Both the position numbers and the translations under genes were made by a program. Of a stretch of DNA of 64,000 nucleotides, positions 1-7,655 are shown piece by piece. This stretch comes from Pseudomonadota bacterium (GTDB lineage Bacteria > Pseudomonadota > Alphaproteobacteria > Rhizobiales > Xanthobacteraceae), in NCBI GenBank assembly GCA_023404675.1, contig JAEYAW010000010.1, positions 248,001 to 312,000 of the forward strand. The letters run 5' to 3'. The notes below the pieces were generated by a model, which saw nothing but the letters and a program-made list of their open reading frames with translations, ran no database searches and had not been told where the DNA came from. The number at the start of each line of letters is the position of its first letter. The first letter of the stretch is position 1.

Positions 1-2
1 AC

Positions 3-1073
3 GACTGCATGATTTCCTATACGTCTGGCACGACCGGGCAGCCCAAGGGCGTGATTACGACCCAAGCGAACTATATCGTCTCGAACGGCTTTCTCAACGG
101 ACTTCACTGGGGGCTCACCAGCGCGGACCGCATCATGATCACCACGCCCCTGGCGCAGCGGGCGGGATTTGCACGGGTCGGCAACGTCATCGTGCTGGGA
201 TGCACGCTGTACATGCAGCCGAAGTTCGATATCGAGGACATCGCCGCGACCGTCGAGAACGAGTGCATCACGCTGATCGGCATCGTTCCGACGATCGGCA
301 AGCTTCTTCTGCCGGGCATGGAGCGTGCTCCGGAGCGATTTCGGACGCTTCGCGTGCTGGTCGCAACCGGCGAGGCGTTTCCCGTCGATGTGAAGCAACG
401 TATTCAGACCGCACTTCCCTCCCTGAAGATATTTTCATTCCTGGCCATGACCGAATCCGGCGCGATCGCGACGTTGCTGCCGGATCAGCAGATCAAACAT
501 GCCGCGTCCGTTGGCCGTGTCACGCCCGGCGTCGAGGTCCGTCTGGTCGGCGACGATGGCCGCGACGTGCCGCCCGGCGAAGCCGGCGAGATCTGGGTTC
601 GGTCGGGATTGCCGGGTCAGTATATCATATTCCGCGCCTACTTCCGGAAGGAGGAGGCGACGCAGGCAGCCTTCGAATCGGGATGGTTCAAGACGGGCGA
701 CATTGGCCGCTTCGATGCCGAAGGGTTCCTGCATATCGTCGACCGCAAGAAGGATATGGTGGTCTCGGGAGGCTACAATATCTATTCGAAGGAGGTCGAG
801 TTGGTGCTAAGGAAGCACCCGGCCGTTGCCGATGCCGCCGTCATCGGCGTTCCCGATCCGGCGTTCGGTGAAGCGGTCGCCGCCTTCATCGAGTGCGAGC
901 CGGGCGAGAGCGTATCTTCCGACGCGCTGATCAGCTGGTGCGGCAACGAGATCGCGGGTTACAAAAAGCCGAAATTCATCGTGTTTACTCCCGAGTTGCC
1001 GCGCAACAATATGGGCAAGGTGCTCAAGACAGAACTACGGAAAGCGTTCAGCAAGATCGATGCCCATCAGTAA
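3..1073 (+). CDS. Acyl-CoA ligase / AMP-dependent synthetase (5' partial)
   Basis: The reading frame is already open at the window edge, so the N-terminal part of the gene lies outside. The visible protein starts at the phosphate-binding loop (SYTSGTTGQPKG). It continues through the MTESG adenine-side motif, the TGDIGR aspartate motif, the hinge DRKKDMVVSGGYNIY, and the C-terminal GKVLKTELR that carries the catalytic lysine. These are the signature motifs of ANL-superfamily enzymes, which activate a carboxylic acid to acyl-AMP and then acyl-CoA in the cytoplasm. The substrate cannot be told from the sequence. Its end overlaps or abuts a TetR regulator on the same strand, which may control it. 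Confidence 0.9.
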   Translation, partial: DCMISYTSGTTGQPKGVITTQANYIVSNGFLNGLHWGLTSADRIMITTPLAQRAGFARVGNVIVLGCTLYMQPKFDIEDIAATVENECITLIGIVPTIGKLLLPGMERAPERFRTLRVLVATGEAFPVDVKQRIQTALPSLKIFSFLAMTESGAIATLLPDQQIKHAASVGRVTPGVEVRLVGDDGRDVPPGEAGEIWVRSGLPGQYIIFRAYFRKEEATQAAFESGWFKTGDIGRFDAEGFLHIVDRKKDMVVSGGYNIYSKEVELVLRKHPAVADAAVIGVPDPAFGEAVAAFIECEPGESVSSDALISWCGNEIAGYKKPKFIVFTPELPRNNMGKVLKTELRKAFSKIDAHQ

Positions 1074-1107
1074 GCCCGTCTCACGTGAGAGACGTTCCGG
1101 GAAAACA

Positions 1108-1722
1108 ATGCATCATCAAAAGCCGATTGAGAGGATAACTCCGCGACCCGCATCCCGCAGTGAACAGCAACAGAAATACATTGCTGGCGTCGTGTATGAT
1201 CTGATCGGGGAAGTCGGCATCGAAAGCCTGACGATGAGGCAGATCGCCGAAGCCGCCAAGCTCAGCCTCGGCACGATCACCTATCACTTTCCCAACAAGC
1301 AGGCTCTCATCAGCATGGCGCTCGATGCGGGCTACTCGCTCCCCGACGACTGGAGTTCCTATGCCGGCTCGCCGATGGCGCAGTTGCGGCACATTGCCCT
1401 GTCCTATGCACTCCAGTCGCCCAAGAGCCGATGGTGGCGCTTCTGGATCAGCCATCTGGCATTGAGCACCCGGGACCCGGACCTCCAGGCGACGCAATCG
1501 CGCCGCTTCGACAAGCAACGCCGGTTCTGGATCTCGCTTTTGGCTGCGGGACAAGAGAAGGGCGAAGTGATCGACGGCATCGATATCGAAAGCACCGTGG
1601 ACGACATGCTGGTCGAGGTGCACGGTCTGGTCACGCTTCAGTTCGTCAAGCCAAATGGGAAGATGCGCACCTATGCGCGCGACAAAATCAACGCGATGAT
1701 CGATCGGCTTCTTAAAACGTGA
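1108..1722 (+). CDS. TetR/AcrR family transcriptional regulator
   Basis: About 204 residues. The N-terminal helix-turn-helix is clear (LTMRQIAEAAKLSLGTITYHF followed by NKQALI), with the usual TetR recognition-helix spacing and a divergent helical ligand domain after it. I place the start at the ATG at 1108. An in-frame ATG at 1060 would overlap the end of the acyl-CoA ligase and add 16 residues, and this cannot be excluded. The gene lies just downstream of the ligase on the same strand, so the pair may form an operon in which the regulator responds to an acyl-CoA or acid. No operator was recognised. Confidence 0.85.
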   Translation: MHHQKPIERITPRPASRSEQQQKYIAGVVYDLIGEVGIESLTMRQIAEAAKLSLGTITYHFPNKQALISMALDAGYSLPDDWSSYAGSPMAQLRHIALSYALQSPKSRWWRFWISHLALSTRDPDLQATQSRRFDKQRRFWISLLAAGQEKGEVIDGIDIESTVDDMLVEVHGLVTLQFVKPNGKMRTYARDKINAMIDRLLKT

Positions 1723-1840
1723 CGCTGTTCAGAAACTCCGTCGGAGCCGGCTGGCAAACGGTTGCCGGACGGACGTGGCGAACTCCCCGCTCTTCGTCAA
1801 TTCTGCACATCGCGCGACAATCCATCCCGCGCACTGACCG

Positions 1841-3271
1841 CTACCGTATCGCGCCTTTGCCGACCTCGTGGAAAAACTCCAGCACGCGCGGATGGCTGGC
1901 GTGGGCGATGTTCATGCGAAACGCCGCGGTGTCCGCCTGTCGCTCGGGGCGAAAGACGGAGCTGGGCGCCAGGAAGATGCTGCGCTCGGCCGCCAGACGA
2001 CACAACCGATCCTCGTCGGTGCCCGGCGGCATTTCGAGCCAGAGATAAAATCCGCGATCCGACGGCGTTGCCACACGAAGGCCGGTGGCGCGCAGATCCG
2101 CGACGGCCCGCGTCGTCGCGGTCTCAAGCCGGCTGCGCAGCCGGCGAAGGTGACGCAGGTAGTGGCCGCCGGCGGTCAGTCCGTAGATCAGCCGCTCGAC
2201 GTAGTCGGATGTCGCAACGGTGGTCAGCAGCTTGATGTCGGCCAACGTGTCAGCCAGCGCCGGCTGGGCCGCGACAAAACCAGCCCGCAACGACGCGGAC
2301 AGCGTCTTCGAGAACGTCCCGACATAGAATACGCGGTTGAGCTGATCGAGGCTGGCGAGCCGCGGCCGGCCGGTCGGAAGAAGGTCGGCGAACGCATCGT
2401 CCTCCACGATGTAGAAGCCATGGCGCTCTGCGGCGAGGAGCACCCCGTAAGCGGTCGGAAGCGACAGCGTCCCTGCCGTCGGATTATGCGCCAGCGATTG
2501 CGTGAAGAAGACCTTGGGCCGCTCGGTCGCGAGCTTCGCTTCGAGATCTTCGAGATCCGGCCCGTCGGGCGTGCGCCGGATGCCGACCACGCGCACCTTG
2601 CCGAGCTTCAGCCTGCCGAACAGCGGATAATATCCAGGATCATCGACGAACGCTGTATCGCCCGGCTCCAGCACGTGGCGAATGATGAGATCGAGCGCAT
2701 GATTGGCGCCGTGAGTCATCAGCACCTGTCCGGGCGTACAGCGGATACCGCGCTCGCTCAGCAGCAGCGCGATGCGCTCGCGCAGCGGCAGAAAGCCGCG
2801 GGAACTGCCGTAGCCGTGCTCCACGGGCTTGCCGAGCGGCCGCGCCGCCCGGCCGAAGTGCGAGCCGATTTCCGATCCTTCCATCCATGATTCGGGCGGC
2901 CGGCCGTCGCCCGGCCGGACCTCGTACTGCTGGTCGAGTTGCTCGCGCAGCAGCGTCACCAGATCCAGCGCCTCGGCCAGATGGGTTCGCGGCGGCGGCG
3001 AAGGCGCCCTTGTTTCGCCACTGACGAAAAAGCCGGAACCGGCACGCGCCTTGATGCGTCCGAGTGAGACCAGACGGTCGTAGGCCTCGGCCATGGTGTT
3101 CTTCGACACGCCATGCTCGACCGCTGCCTTGCGGATGGATCCGAGGCGCTCGCCGGCCTTCAGCGACCCATCCTCGATGCGACGCTCGATGATGCGGATA
3201 ATGCCATTCACGCGGGTGGATGACACCTCCTCAAAGTCCTCCGACGACAACTGACCCAGTTCCTTGTCCAT
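1841..3271 (-). CDS. MocR-type PLP-binding transcriptional regulator
   Basis: About 476 residues. An N-terminal GntR winged helix (around residues 15-85, with SIRKAAVEHGVSKNTMAEAY) is fused to a type I aminotransferase-like domain. The PLP-lysine motif FSKTLSASLRAGF puts the Schiff-base lysine at about residue 322. The domain order and length are those of MocR/PdxR regulators, which bind PLP but usually do not catalyse transamination. I prefer the ATG at 3271 (MDKELG); an upstream start at 3373 would run through the likely operator region. The gene is divergent from the HMG-CoA reductase operon starting at 3476, so it is the obvious candidate regulator of mevalonate use (inference). Confidence 0.9.
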   Translation of the reverse strand: MDKELGQLSSEDFEEVSSTRVNGIIRIIERRIEDGSLKAGERLGSIRKAAVEHGVSKNTMAEAYDRLVSLGRIKARAGSGFFVSGETRAPSPPPRTHLAEALDLVTLLREQLDQQYEVRPGDGRPPESWMEGSEIGSHFGRAARPLGKPVEHGYGSSRGFLPLRERIALLLSERGIRCTPGQVLMTHGANHALDLIIRHVLEPGDTAFVDDPGYYPLFGRLKLGKVRVVGIRRTPDGPDLEDLEAKLATERPKVFFTQSLAHNPTAGTLSLPTAYGVLLAAERHGFYIVEDDAFADLLPTGRPRLASLDQLNRVFYVGTFSKTLSASLRAGFVAAQPALADTLADIKLLTTVATSDYVERLIYGLTAGGHYLRHLRRLRSRLETATTRAVADLRATGLRVATPSDRGFYLWLEMPPGTDEDRLCRLAAERSIFLAPSSVFRPERQADTAAFRMNIAHASHPRVLEFFHEVGKGAIR

Positions 3272-3298
3272 GACAGCCCCAGTCGCAATAGCCGATAA

Positions 3299-3331
3299 CT
3301 GTCCCTTGATCCACGGATTGTCACGGGACAG
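3299..3331. promoter_or_regulatory. Inverted repeat CTGTCCC...GGGACAG, candidate MocR operator
   Basis: CTGTCCC at 3299-3305 and GGGACAG at 3325-3331 form a 7-bp inverted repeat, centres 26 bp apart, immediately upstream of the preferred MocR start. A related GGGACTGTCC lies at 3390-3399, nearer the HMG-CoA reductase gene. Placement between divergent genes and recurrence of the motif suggest a regulator site. No footprint is known to me. Confidence 0.35.
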
Positions 3332-3475
3332 CTTCCGCACCGTACCGCCCAAGGGTGGCGAGAAAACCAACAACAGGAGGAAAGGTTCAGGGACTGTCCG
3401 GTTCGTGCGCCTTTCTCCCTGTCAGATGTGCATAGACCGCCGGCCCGACAGCCGGCGACAGACGATAGGGTCACC

Positions 3476-4768
3476 ATGTCGAGCCAGCTTCCGAACGCTC
3501 CCCGCAGCTCCCGCATCAGCGGATTCCACAAGATGTCGCCGGAAGAGAGGCTGGCGCAGGTGGAAGCCTTTGCCGGCCTCGACGCCGACGCGGTGAGCCA
3601 GCTGGCCAAGGACGGCAACATCGATCCGCACCTGGCCGACCACATGATCGAGAATGTGATCTCCACCATTTCGATCCCGATCGGCATCGCCACCAACGTC
3701 AAGGTCGACGGACGCGACGTGCTGGTCCCGATGGCCACCGAGGAATCGTCGGTGGTCGCGGCCGTCTGCAATTCCGCGCGTCAGTGCTACGACGCCGGCG
3801 GCTTCATCACCTCGATGTCCGGCACCGAGATGATCGCGCAGATCCAGCTCGTCGGCGTCAGCGATCCGGAAAACGCCCGCATCCGCATCCTGGAGCGCAA
3901 GGCCGAGATCGCGGCGATCTGCGACGAGTGCGATCCGATGCTGGTCAAGCTGGGCGGCGGCTTCCGCAACCTTGAGGTGCGGATCGTCGAATCGAAGGGC
4001 GGCGCGATGGTGATCACCCACATCATCGTCGATACCCGCGACGCGATGGGGGCCAACGCCGTCAACACGATGGCCGAGCGGCTCGCGCCAAGCATCGAGA
4101 CATGGGGCGGCGGCAAGGTCTATCTGCGCATTCTGTCGAATCTCGCGGACCGCCGGCTGGCGCGCGCCCGCGCCGTGTGGCCGGTGGCCGCGATCGGCGG
4201 CGAGGCCGTTCGCGACGGCATGATCGCCGCCTATCAGTTCGCCGACGCCGATCCCTACCGCGCCGCGACCCACAACAAGGGCATCATGAACGGCATCTCG
4301 GCCGTGGTGCTGGCAACCGGCAACGATACCCGCGCCGTGGAAGCGGGCGCGCACGCCTTCGCCGCGCGCAAGGGCCGCTACGCCAGCCTCACGCACTGGG
4401 AAGCCGACAAGGACGGCAATCTCGTCGGCACCATCGAACTGCCGCTGGCCGTCGGCCTGATCGGCGGCGCGACCAAGATCCACCCGACCGCGCAGGCCTG
4501 TCTCAAGATCGTTGACGTCAAGTCGGCCGAAGAACTGGCGCGCATCATCGCCGCCGTGGGTCTGGCGCAGAACTTCGGCGCGATGAAAGCGCTGGCAACC
4601 GTCGGAATCCAGCAGGGACACATGTCGCTGCACGCAAACAACGTGGCGATCGCGGTCGGCGCGGTCGGCGACGAGGTCGCCGCGTTGGCCAAAATCCTGG
4701 TCGAGAAGAAGCAGGTCCGCCAGGACGTCGCCGTAGCTGAACTGGCCAAACTGCGCAAACCGGAGTGA
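3476..4768 (+). CDS. mvaA: Hydroxymethylglutaryl-CoA reductase, class II (degradative)
   Basis: 430 residues, close to the 428 of the Pseudomonas mevalonii enzyme. That enzyme oxidises mevalonate plus CoA to HMG-CoA with two NAD+. The four catalytic residues are present and almost position-matched: Glu89 in PMATEESSVV, Lys268 in THNKGIMNG, Asp284 in TGNDTRAVEAGAH and His382 in QGHMSLHA. The C-terminal tail continues past the histidine as in class II enzymes. I chose ATG 3476 over an upstream ATG at 3428 because its protein length matches the family. It is the first gene of a tightly spaced operon that ends with HMG-CoA lyase, which makes a degradative direction much more likely than isoprenoid synthesis. 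Confidence 0.95.
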   Translation: MSSQLPNAPRSSRISGFHKMSPEERLAQVEAFAGLDADAVSQLAKDGNIDPHLADHMIENVISTISIPIGIATNVKVDGRDVLVPMATEESSVVAAVCNSARQCYDAGGFITSMSGTEMIAQIQLVGVSDPENARIRILERKAEIAAICDECDPMLVKLGGGFRNLEVRIVESKGGAMVITHIIVDTRDAMGANAVNTMAERLAPSIETWGGGKVYLRILSNLADRRLARARAVWPVAAIGGEAVRDGMIAAYQFADADPYRAATHNKGIMNGISAVVLATGNDTRAVEAGAHAFAARKGRYASLTHWEADKDGNLVGTIELPLAVGLIGGATKIHPTAQACLKIVDVKSAEELARIIAAVGLAQNFGAMKALATVGIQQGHMSLHANNVAIAVGAVGDEVAALAKILVEKKQVRQDVAVAELAKLRKPE

Positions 4769-4773
4769 ACCCC

Positions 4774-5247
4774 ATGGCAGTCCATCCGACACCCTCCGCT
4801 GCCTCCCCACCGGGAGGCGGCACCAAGGCCTATGCCGAGGTATGGGGCGATACCGTCGTGCTGAAGGATCTCGGCAAGGCAATCGTCATCGGCGCGCTGA
4901 TCGCCTTCGCCTTCTACTTCGTCGCCGGGCGCATTCTCGAAAACTTCGTGCCGACGGCACAGATCGCCCGCACCTACGCGATGCTGGTCGGGCTGATCGG
5001 CTGCATCACCGCGGGCGCAGTCTGCGCCCGCCTGTTCGCGCCCAAGCGCGATCTCAGTGAACAGGCTCATGACGACGCCTGGCGGGAGGAAACATTGGAC
5101 CAGCTCGCAATCGAATCCGGCGGACTTGGCCGTGTGTCCGACCTGCCCGAAACGGTGAAGGCGGACCTGAAGGAAGTCGGCCTTTACGACAGCTTCGCGC
5201 GCCGCGAAGCCCAGCAGGACAGGCAGCGCACGGAGGTGCAGTCGTGA
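4774..5247 (+). CDS. Small two-helix membrane protein, putative transporter partner
   Basis: 157 residues, not assigned to a family. Two hydrophobic helices are visible at roughly residues 34-55 and 67-89, followed by a charged, probably cytoplasmic C-terminal tail of about 65 residues. ATG 4774 is preferred because GGAG lies 8 bases upstream; an in-frame GTG at 4765 overlaps the mvaA stop. The last codons overlap the GTG start of the TctA-like permease (GTGA), which indicates translational coupling. By position it resembles the small TctB subunit of tripartite tricarboxylate transporters, but TctB normally has four helices. I infer a role in the same transporter, with moderate confidence. 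Confidence 0.8.
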   Translation: MAVHPTPSAASPPGGGTKAYAEVWGDTVVLKDLGKAIVIGALIAFAFYFVAGRILENFVPTAQIARTYAMLVGLIGCITAGAVCARLFAPKRDLSEQAHDDAWREETLDQLAIESGGLGRVSDLPETVKADLKEVGLYDSFARREAQQDRQRTEVQS

Positions 5248-6635
5248 CCGGCGTGCTTCTCCACGACATCCTGATCGCCGTCGGAATGGGCCTGCTCGGC
5301 GCCGTACTGTTCAGCGCCATCGGCCTCGTCTCGGGCACCGACGAGACCACCACCATCGCGCCCGTCACGCTACTGGTGGTGCTGCTCGGCGTGCCGCCGG
5401 TCGGCGTCTTCACCTTCTGGCTGGCAGCCGCCGTCTCCAAGCACATGACGCACGCCATCCCGACGGCGCTGCTCGGCATTCCCGGCGACACCATGGCGGT
5501 GCCGCTGATGCAGCAGGCGACCATGCTGCGCAATCTCGGCGTGCCGCATGTCGCGCTTCGCAAGATGCTCGCCGGCGGCCTGATCGCCGCCTTCGCGGCG
5601 GTGCCGCTGGCGGTGCTGTTCGCCGTGCTGCTCGCGCCGTTCGGACCGACCATCACCAAATCAGCTCCGTGGATCTTCCTGGCGGCGGCCCTCGCGGTGG
5701 CCTACTTCTCGCCCGGCCGCTGGGCGTCCGTCGCCGCGCTGATCCCCTTCGTGCTGATCATCGTGGCGCTGCAGACCGTCACGCGCGGCTACGGCGTGGC
5801 CCTCAGCGTCAGCTACTTCCTCGGCATCGCCGTGGGACCTCTGGTCGCGGACCTGTTCTCGGTGCTCTCGCCGCTCGACAGGAAACGCATGCTGCGCGAC
5901 AAGCCGCGCAGCTTCGTGCTGGCTCCGGACATCAAGGCGTGGGGCGGATACTTTCCGAACCCGTTCCGGGTGCTGGACCGCTCGCAGGTCGGCTGGACCA
6001 TGCTGACGGCCACGATCTCCTCGGCCACCTTCGTCTTCAGCCCGGTCGCCATGACGGTGATGCTCGGCGAATTCGTCGGCTCGCGCGTGAAGCATGCCTA
6101 TCACCGCCTGACCACCGTGCTGGCGGCACGAAACGGCGTGACCGAGGCGACCTATATCGCCGAGGCGCTGATTCCGCTGATCGCCTTCGGCCTGCCGCTC
6201 TCGCCGGTCGCCGCAGGTCCGGCCGCGCCGCTGTTCAACGCGCCGCCGGTTTTCACCATCAACAACGCCACCGGCGAGATCCACAACCTGCACACCATGA
6301 TGACCCCGTCCCAGTTCCTGGTTTACGGACTGATCGCGGTGGTGCTGGCGGCGCTGGTCGCCTACCCCTTCGCGATGAACTACGCCCGCAGCGCCGCGTC
6401 GTTCGTCTCGCGCCGGCTGAGCCACGAGGCCATCATCGCGACCTTCGTCGGCCTCGTGCTGGTGATCGGTCTGTGGGAAGGCGGCGTTCTCGCCCTGATG
6501 GTCATCCTTACGATCGGACTGATCGGCGGCACGCTCTATCGTGTCCTCGGTCTGAACACCGGCGTGCAGTTCATGGGCTATTATGCGGCGGTGCTGAGCG
6601 TGCCGGCCATCGTCAAGCTCGTGACGGGAGGCTGA
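5244..6635 (+). CDS. TctA-like permease of the tripartite tricarboxylate transporter family, candidate mevalonate importer
   Basis: 463 residues, almost entirely hydrophobic, with about ten or eleven membrane segments. The stretch IPTALLGIPGDTMAVPL resembles the conserved LPTxLLGIPG region of TctA, and GLPLSPVAAGPAAPLF the second conserved loop. It is somewhat shorter than the usual ~500 residues. It starts at GTG 5244 with GGAGG seven bases upstream, overlapping the preceding gene. No TctC periplasmic binding protein is encoded nearby, which is unusual for this family. Position between HMG-CoA reductase and HMG-CoA lyase suggests that it imports mevalonate or a related hydroxy acid (inference). 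Confidence 0.85.
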   Translation: MTGVLLHDILIAVGMGLLGAVLFSAIGLVSGTDETTTIAPVTLLVVLLGVPPVGVFTFWLAAAVSKHMTHAIPTALLGIPGDTMAVPLMQQATMLRNLGVPHVALRKMLAGGLIAAFAAVPLAVLFAVLLAPFGPTITKSAPWIFLAAALAVAYFSPGRWASVAALIPFVLIIVALQTVTRGYGVALSVSYFLGIAVGPLVADLFSVLSPLDRKRMLRDKPRSFVLAPDIKAWGGYFPNPFRVLDRSQVGWTMLTATISSATFVFSPVAMTVMLGEFVGSRVKHAYHRLTTVLAARNGVTEATYIAEALIPLIAFGLPLSPVAAGPAAPLFNAPPVFTINNATGEIHNLHTMMTPSQFLVYGLIAVVLAALVAYPFAMNYARSAASFVSRRLSHEAIIATFVGLVLVIGLWEGGVLALMVILTIGLIGGTLYRVLGLNTGVQFMGYYAAVLSVPAIVKLVTGG

Positions 6636-6638
6636 TGC

Positions 6639-7535
6639 ATGGCTTTGCCTCAGGACGTGCGCATCGTCGAGGTCGGCCCGCGCGACGGGCTGCAGAACGA
6701 GGCGACGACCGTGCCGGTCGAAACCCGCATCGCCTTCATCGAGGCGCTGATCGCGGCGGGGCTGACCACCATCGAGGTGGGCAGTTTCGTCTCGCCGAAA
6801 TGGGTGCCGCAGATGGCGGGCACGGCCGAGGTGCTGGCAGGACTGCCAGCACCCGAGGGCGTGTCCTTCCCGGTGCTGGTGCCGAACATGCAGGGCCTTG
6901 CCGCCGCGCAGGCGGCGGGGGCGCATGAGGTCGCGGTGTTCGGTGCGGCCTCGGAGACGTTCTCCCGCCGCAACACCAACTGCTCCATCGCCGAGGGACT
7001 GGATCGTTTCCGTCCGGTCGTCGCGGCGGCGCGCGCGGCGGGCATTCGCGTGCGCGGCTACGTCTCCTGCGTGCTGGGCTGCCCGTACGAAGGCGAGGTG
7101 CCGGTGAGCAAGGTGGTCGAGGTCGCCAGCGCGATGACGGCCATGGGCTGCTACGAGATCTCGCTCGGCGATACCATCGGCGTCGGCACCCCGCTTAAGG
7201 CGCGGGCCATGTTGGAGGCCGTCGCCGCCGAGACGCCCATGGCACAGCTCGCGGTGCATTTCCACGACACCTATGGTCAGGCGCTCGCCAATATTCTGGC
7301 GTGCCTGGAAGCCGGCGTGAGCGTGGTGGATTCCGCGGCCGGCGGCCTCGGCGGCTGCCCTTACGCCAAGGGCGCAAGCGGCAACGTTGCGACCGAAGAC
7401 CTCGTCTACATGCTGGACGGCATGGGCGTTGCGACCGGCGTCTCGCTCGACGGCGTGTTGGCCGCAGCCGGGCAGATCGCAACTGCGCTGGGCAGGAGTC
7501 CTTCCTCGCGCCTGTCGAAAGCCAAGGCGGCCTGA
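6639..7535 (+). CDS. mvaB: Hydroxymethylglutaryl-CoA lyase
   Basis: 298 residues, the normal length for bacterial HMG-CoA lyase, which cleaves HMG-CoA to acetyl-CoA and acetoacetate. The DRE-TIM metallolyase signature VGPRDGLQN gives the catalytic Arg15 and metal-ligand Asp16. His207 and His209 in VHFHDTYGQ complete the metal site. The active-site loop GGLGGCPYA carries the essential cysteine (Cys240). GGGAGG precedes ATG 6639, which sits three bases after the permease stop. As the last gene of the operon it completes the two-step route from mevalonate. I see no acetoacetyl-CoA transferase in this window, so acetoacetate must be handled elsewhere. Confidence 0.95.
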   Translation: MALPQDVRIVEVGPRDGLQNEATTVPVETRIAFIEALIAAGLTTIEVGSFVSPKWVPQMAGTAEVLAGLPAPEGVSFPVLVPNMQGLAAAQAAGAHEVAVFGAASETFSRRNTNCSIAEGLDRFRPVVAAARAAGIRVRGYVSCVLGCPYEGEVPVSKVVEVASAMTAMGCYEISLGDTIGVGTPLKARAMLEAVAAETPMAQLAVHFHDTYGQALANILACLEAGVSVVDSAAGGLGGCPYAKGASGNVATEDLVYMLDGMGVATGVSLDGVLAAAGQIATALGRSPSSRLSKAKAA

Positions 7536-7572
7536 AATCCCGCCCCCCTGAAATCAACCGGATGTGCCTTCA

Positions 7573-7605
7573 AGATGATCCTGCATCAGGTGCGCGGGAT
7601 CATCT
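7573..7605. terminator. Inverted repeat between convergent genes
   Basis: AGATGATCC (7573-7581) pairs perfectly with GGATCATCT (7597-7605) across a 15-base loop, between the convergent ends of mvaB and the secreted-protein gene. No U-tract follows, so its role as a terminator is only suggested by position. Confidence 0.3.
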
Positions 7606-7655
7606 ACGGCGAGGACAGAAGCGATGGCCAGCGGCGCAATCTTCCCCACGCCCTC

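Noticed and set aside
5661..7265. 534-residue minus-strand frame opposite the permease and HMG-CoA lyase genes
   Set aside because: Composition dominated by Arg, His, Gly and Asp, no motifs, and fully antisense to well-supported genes.
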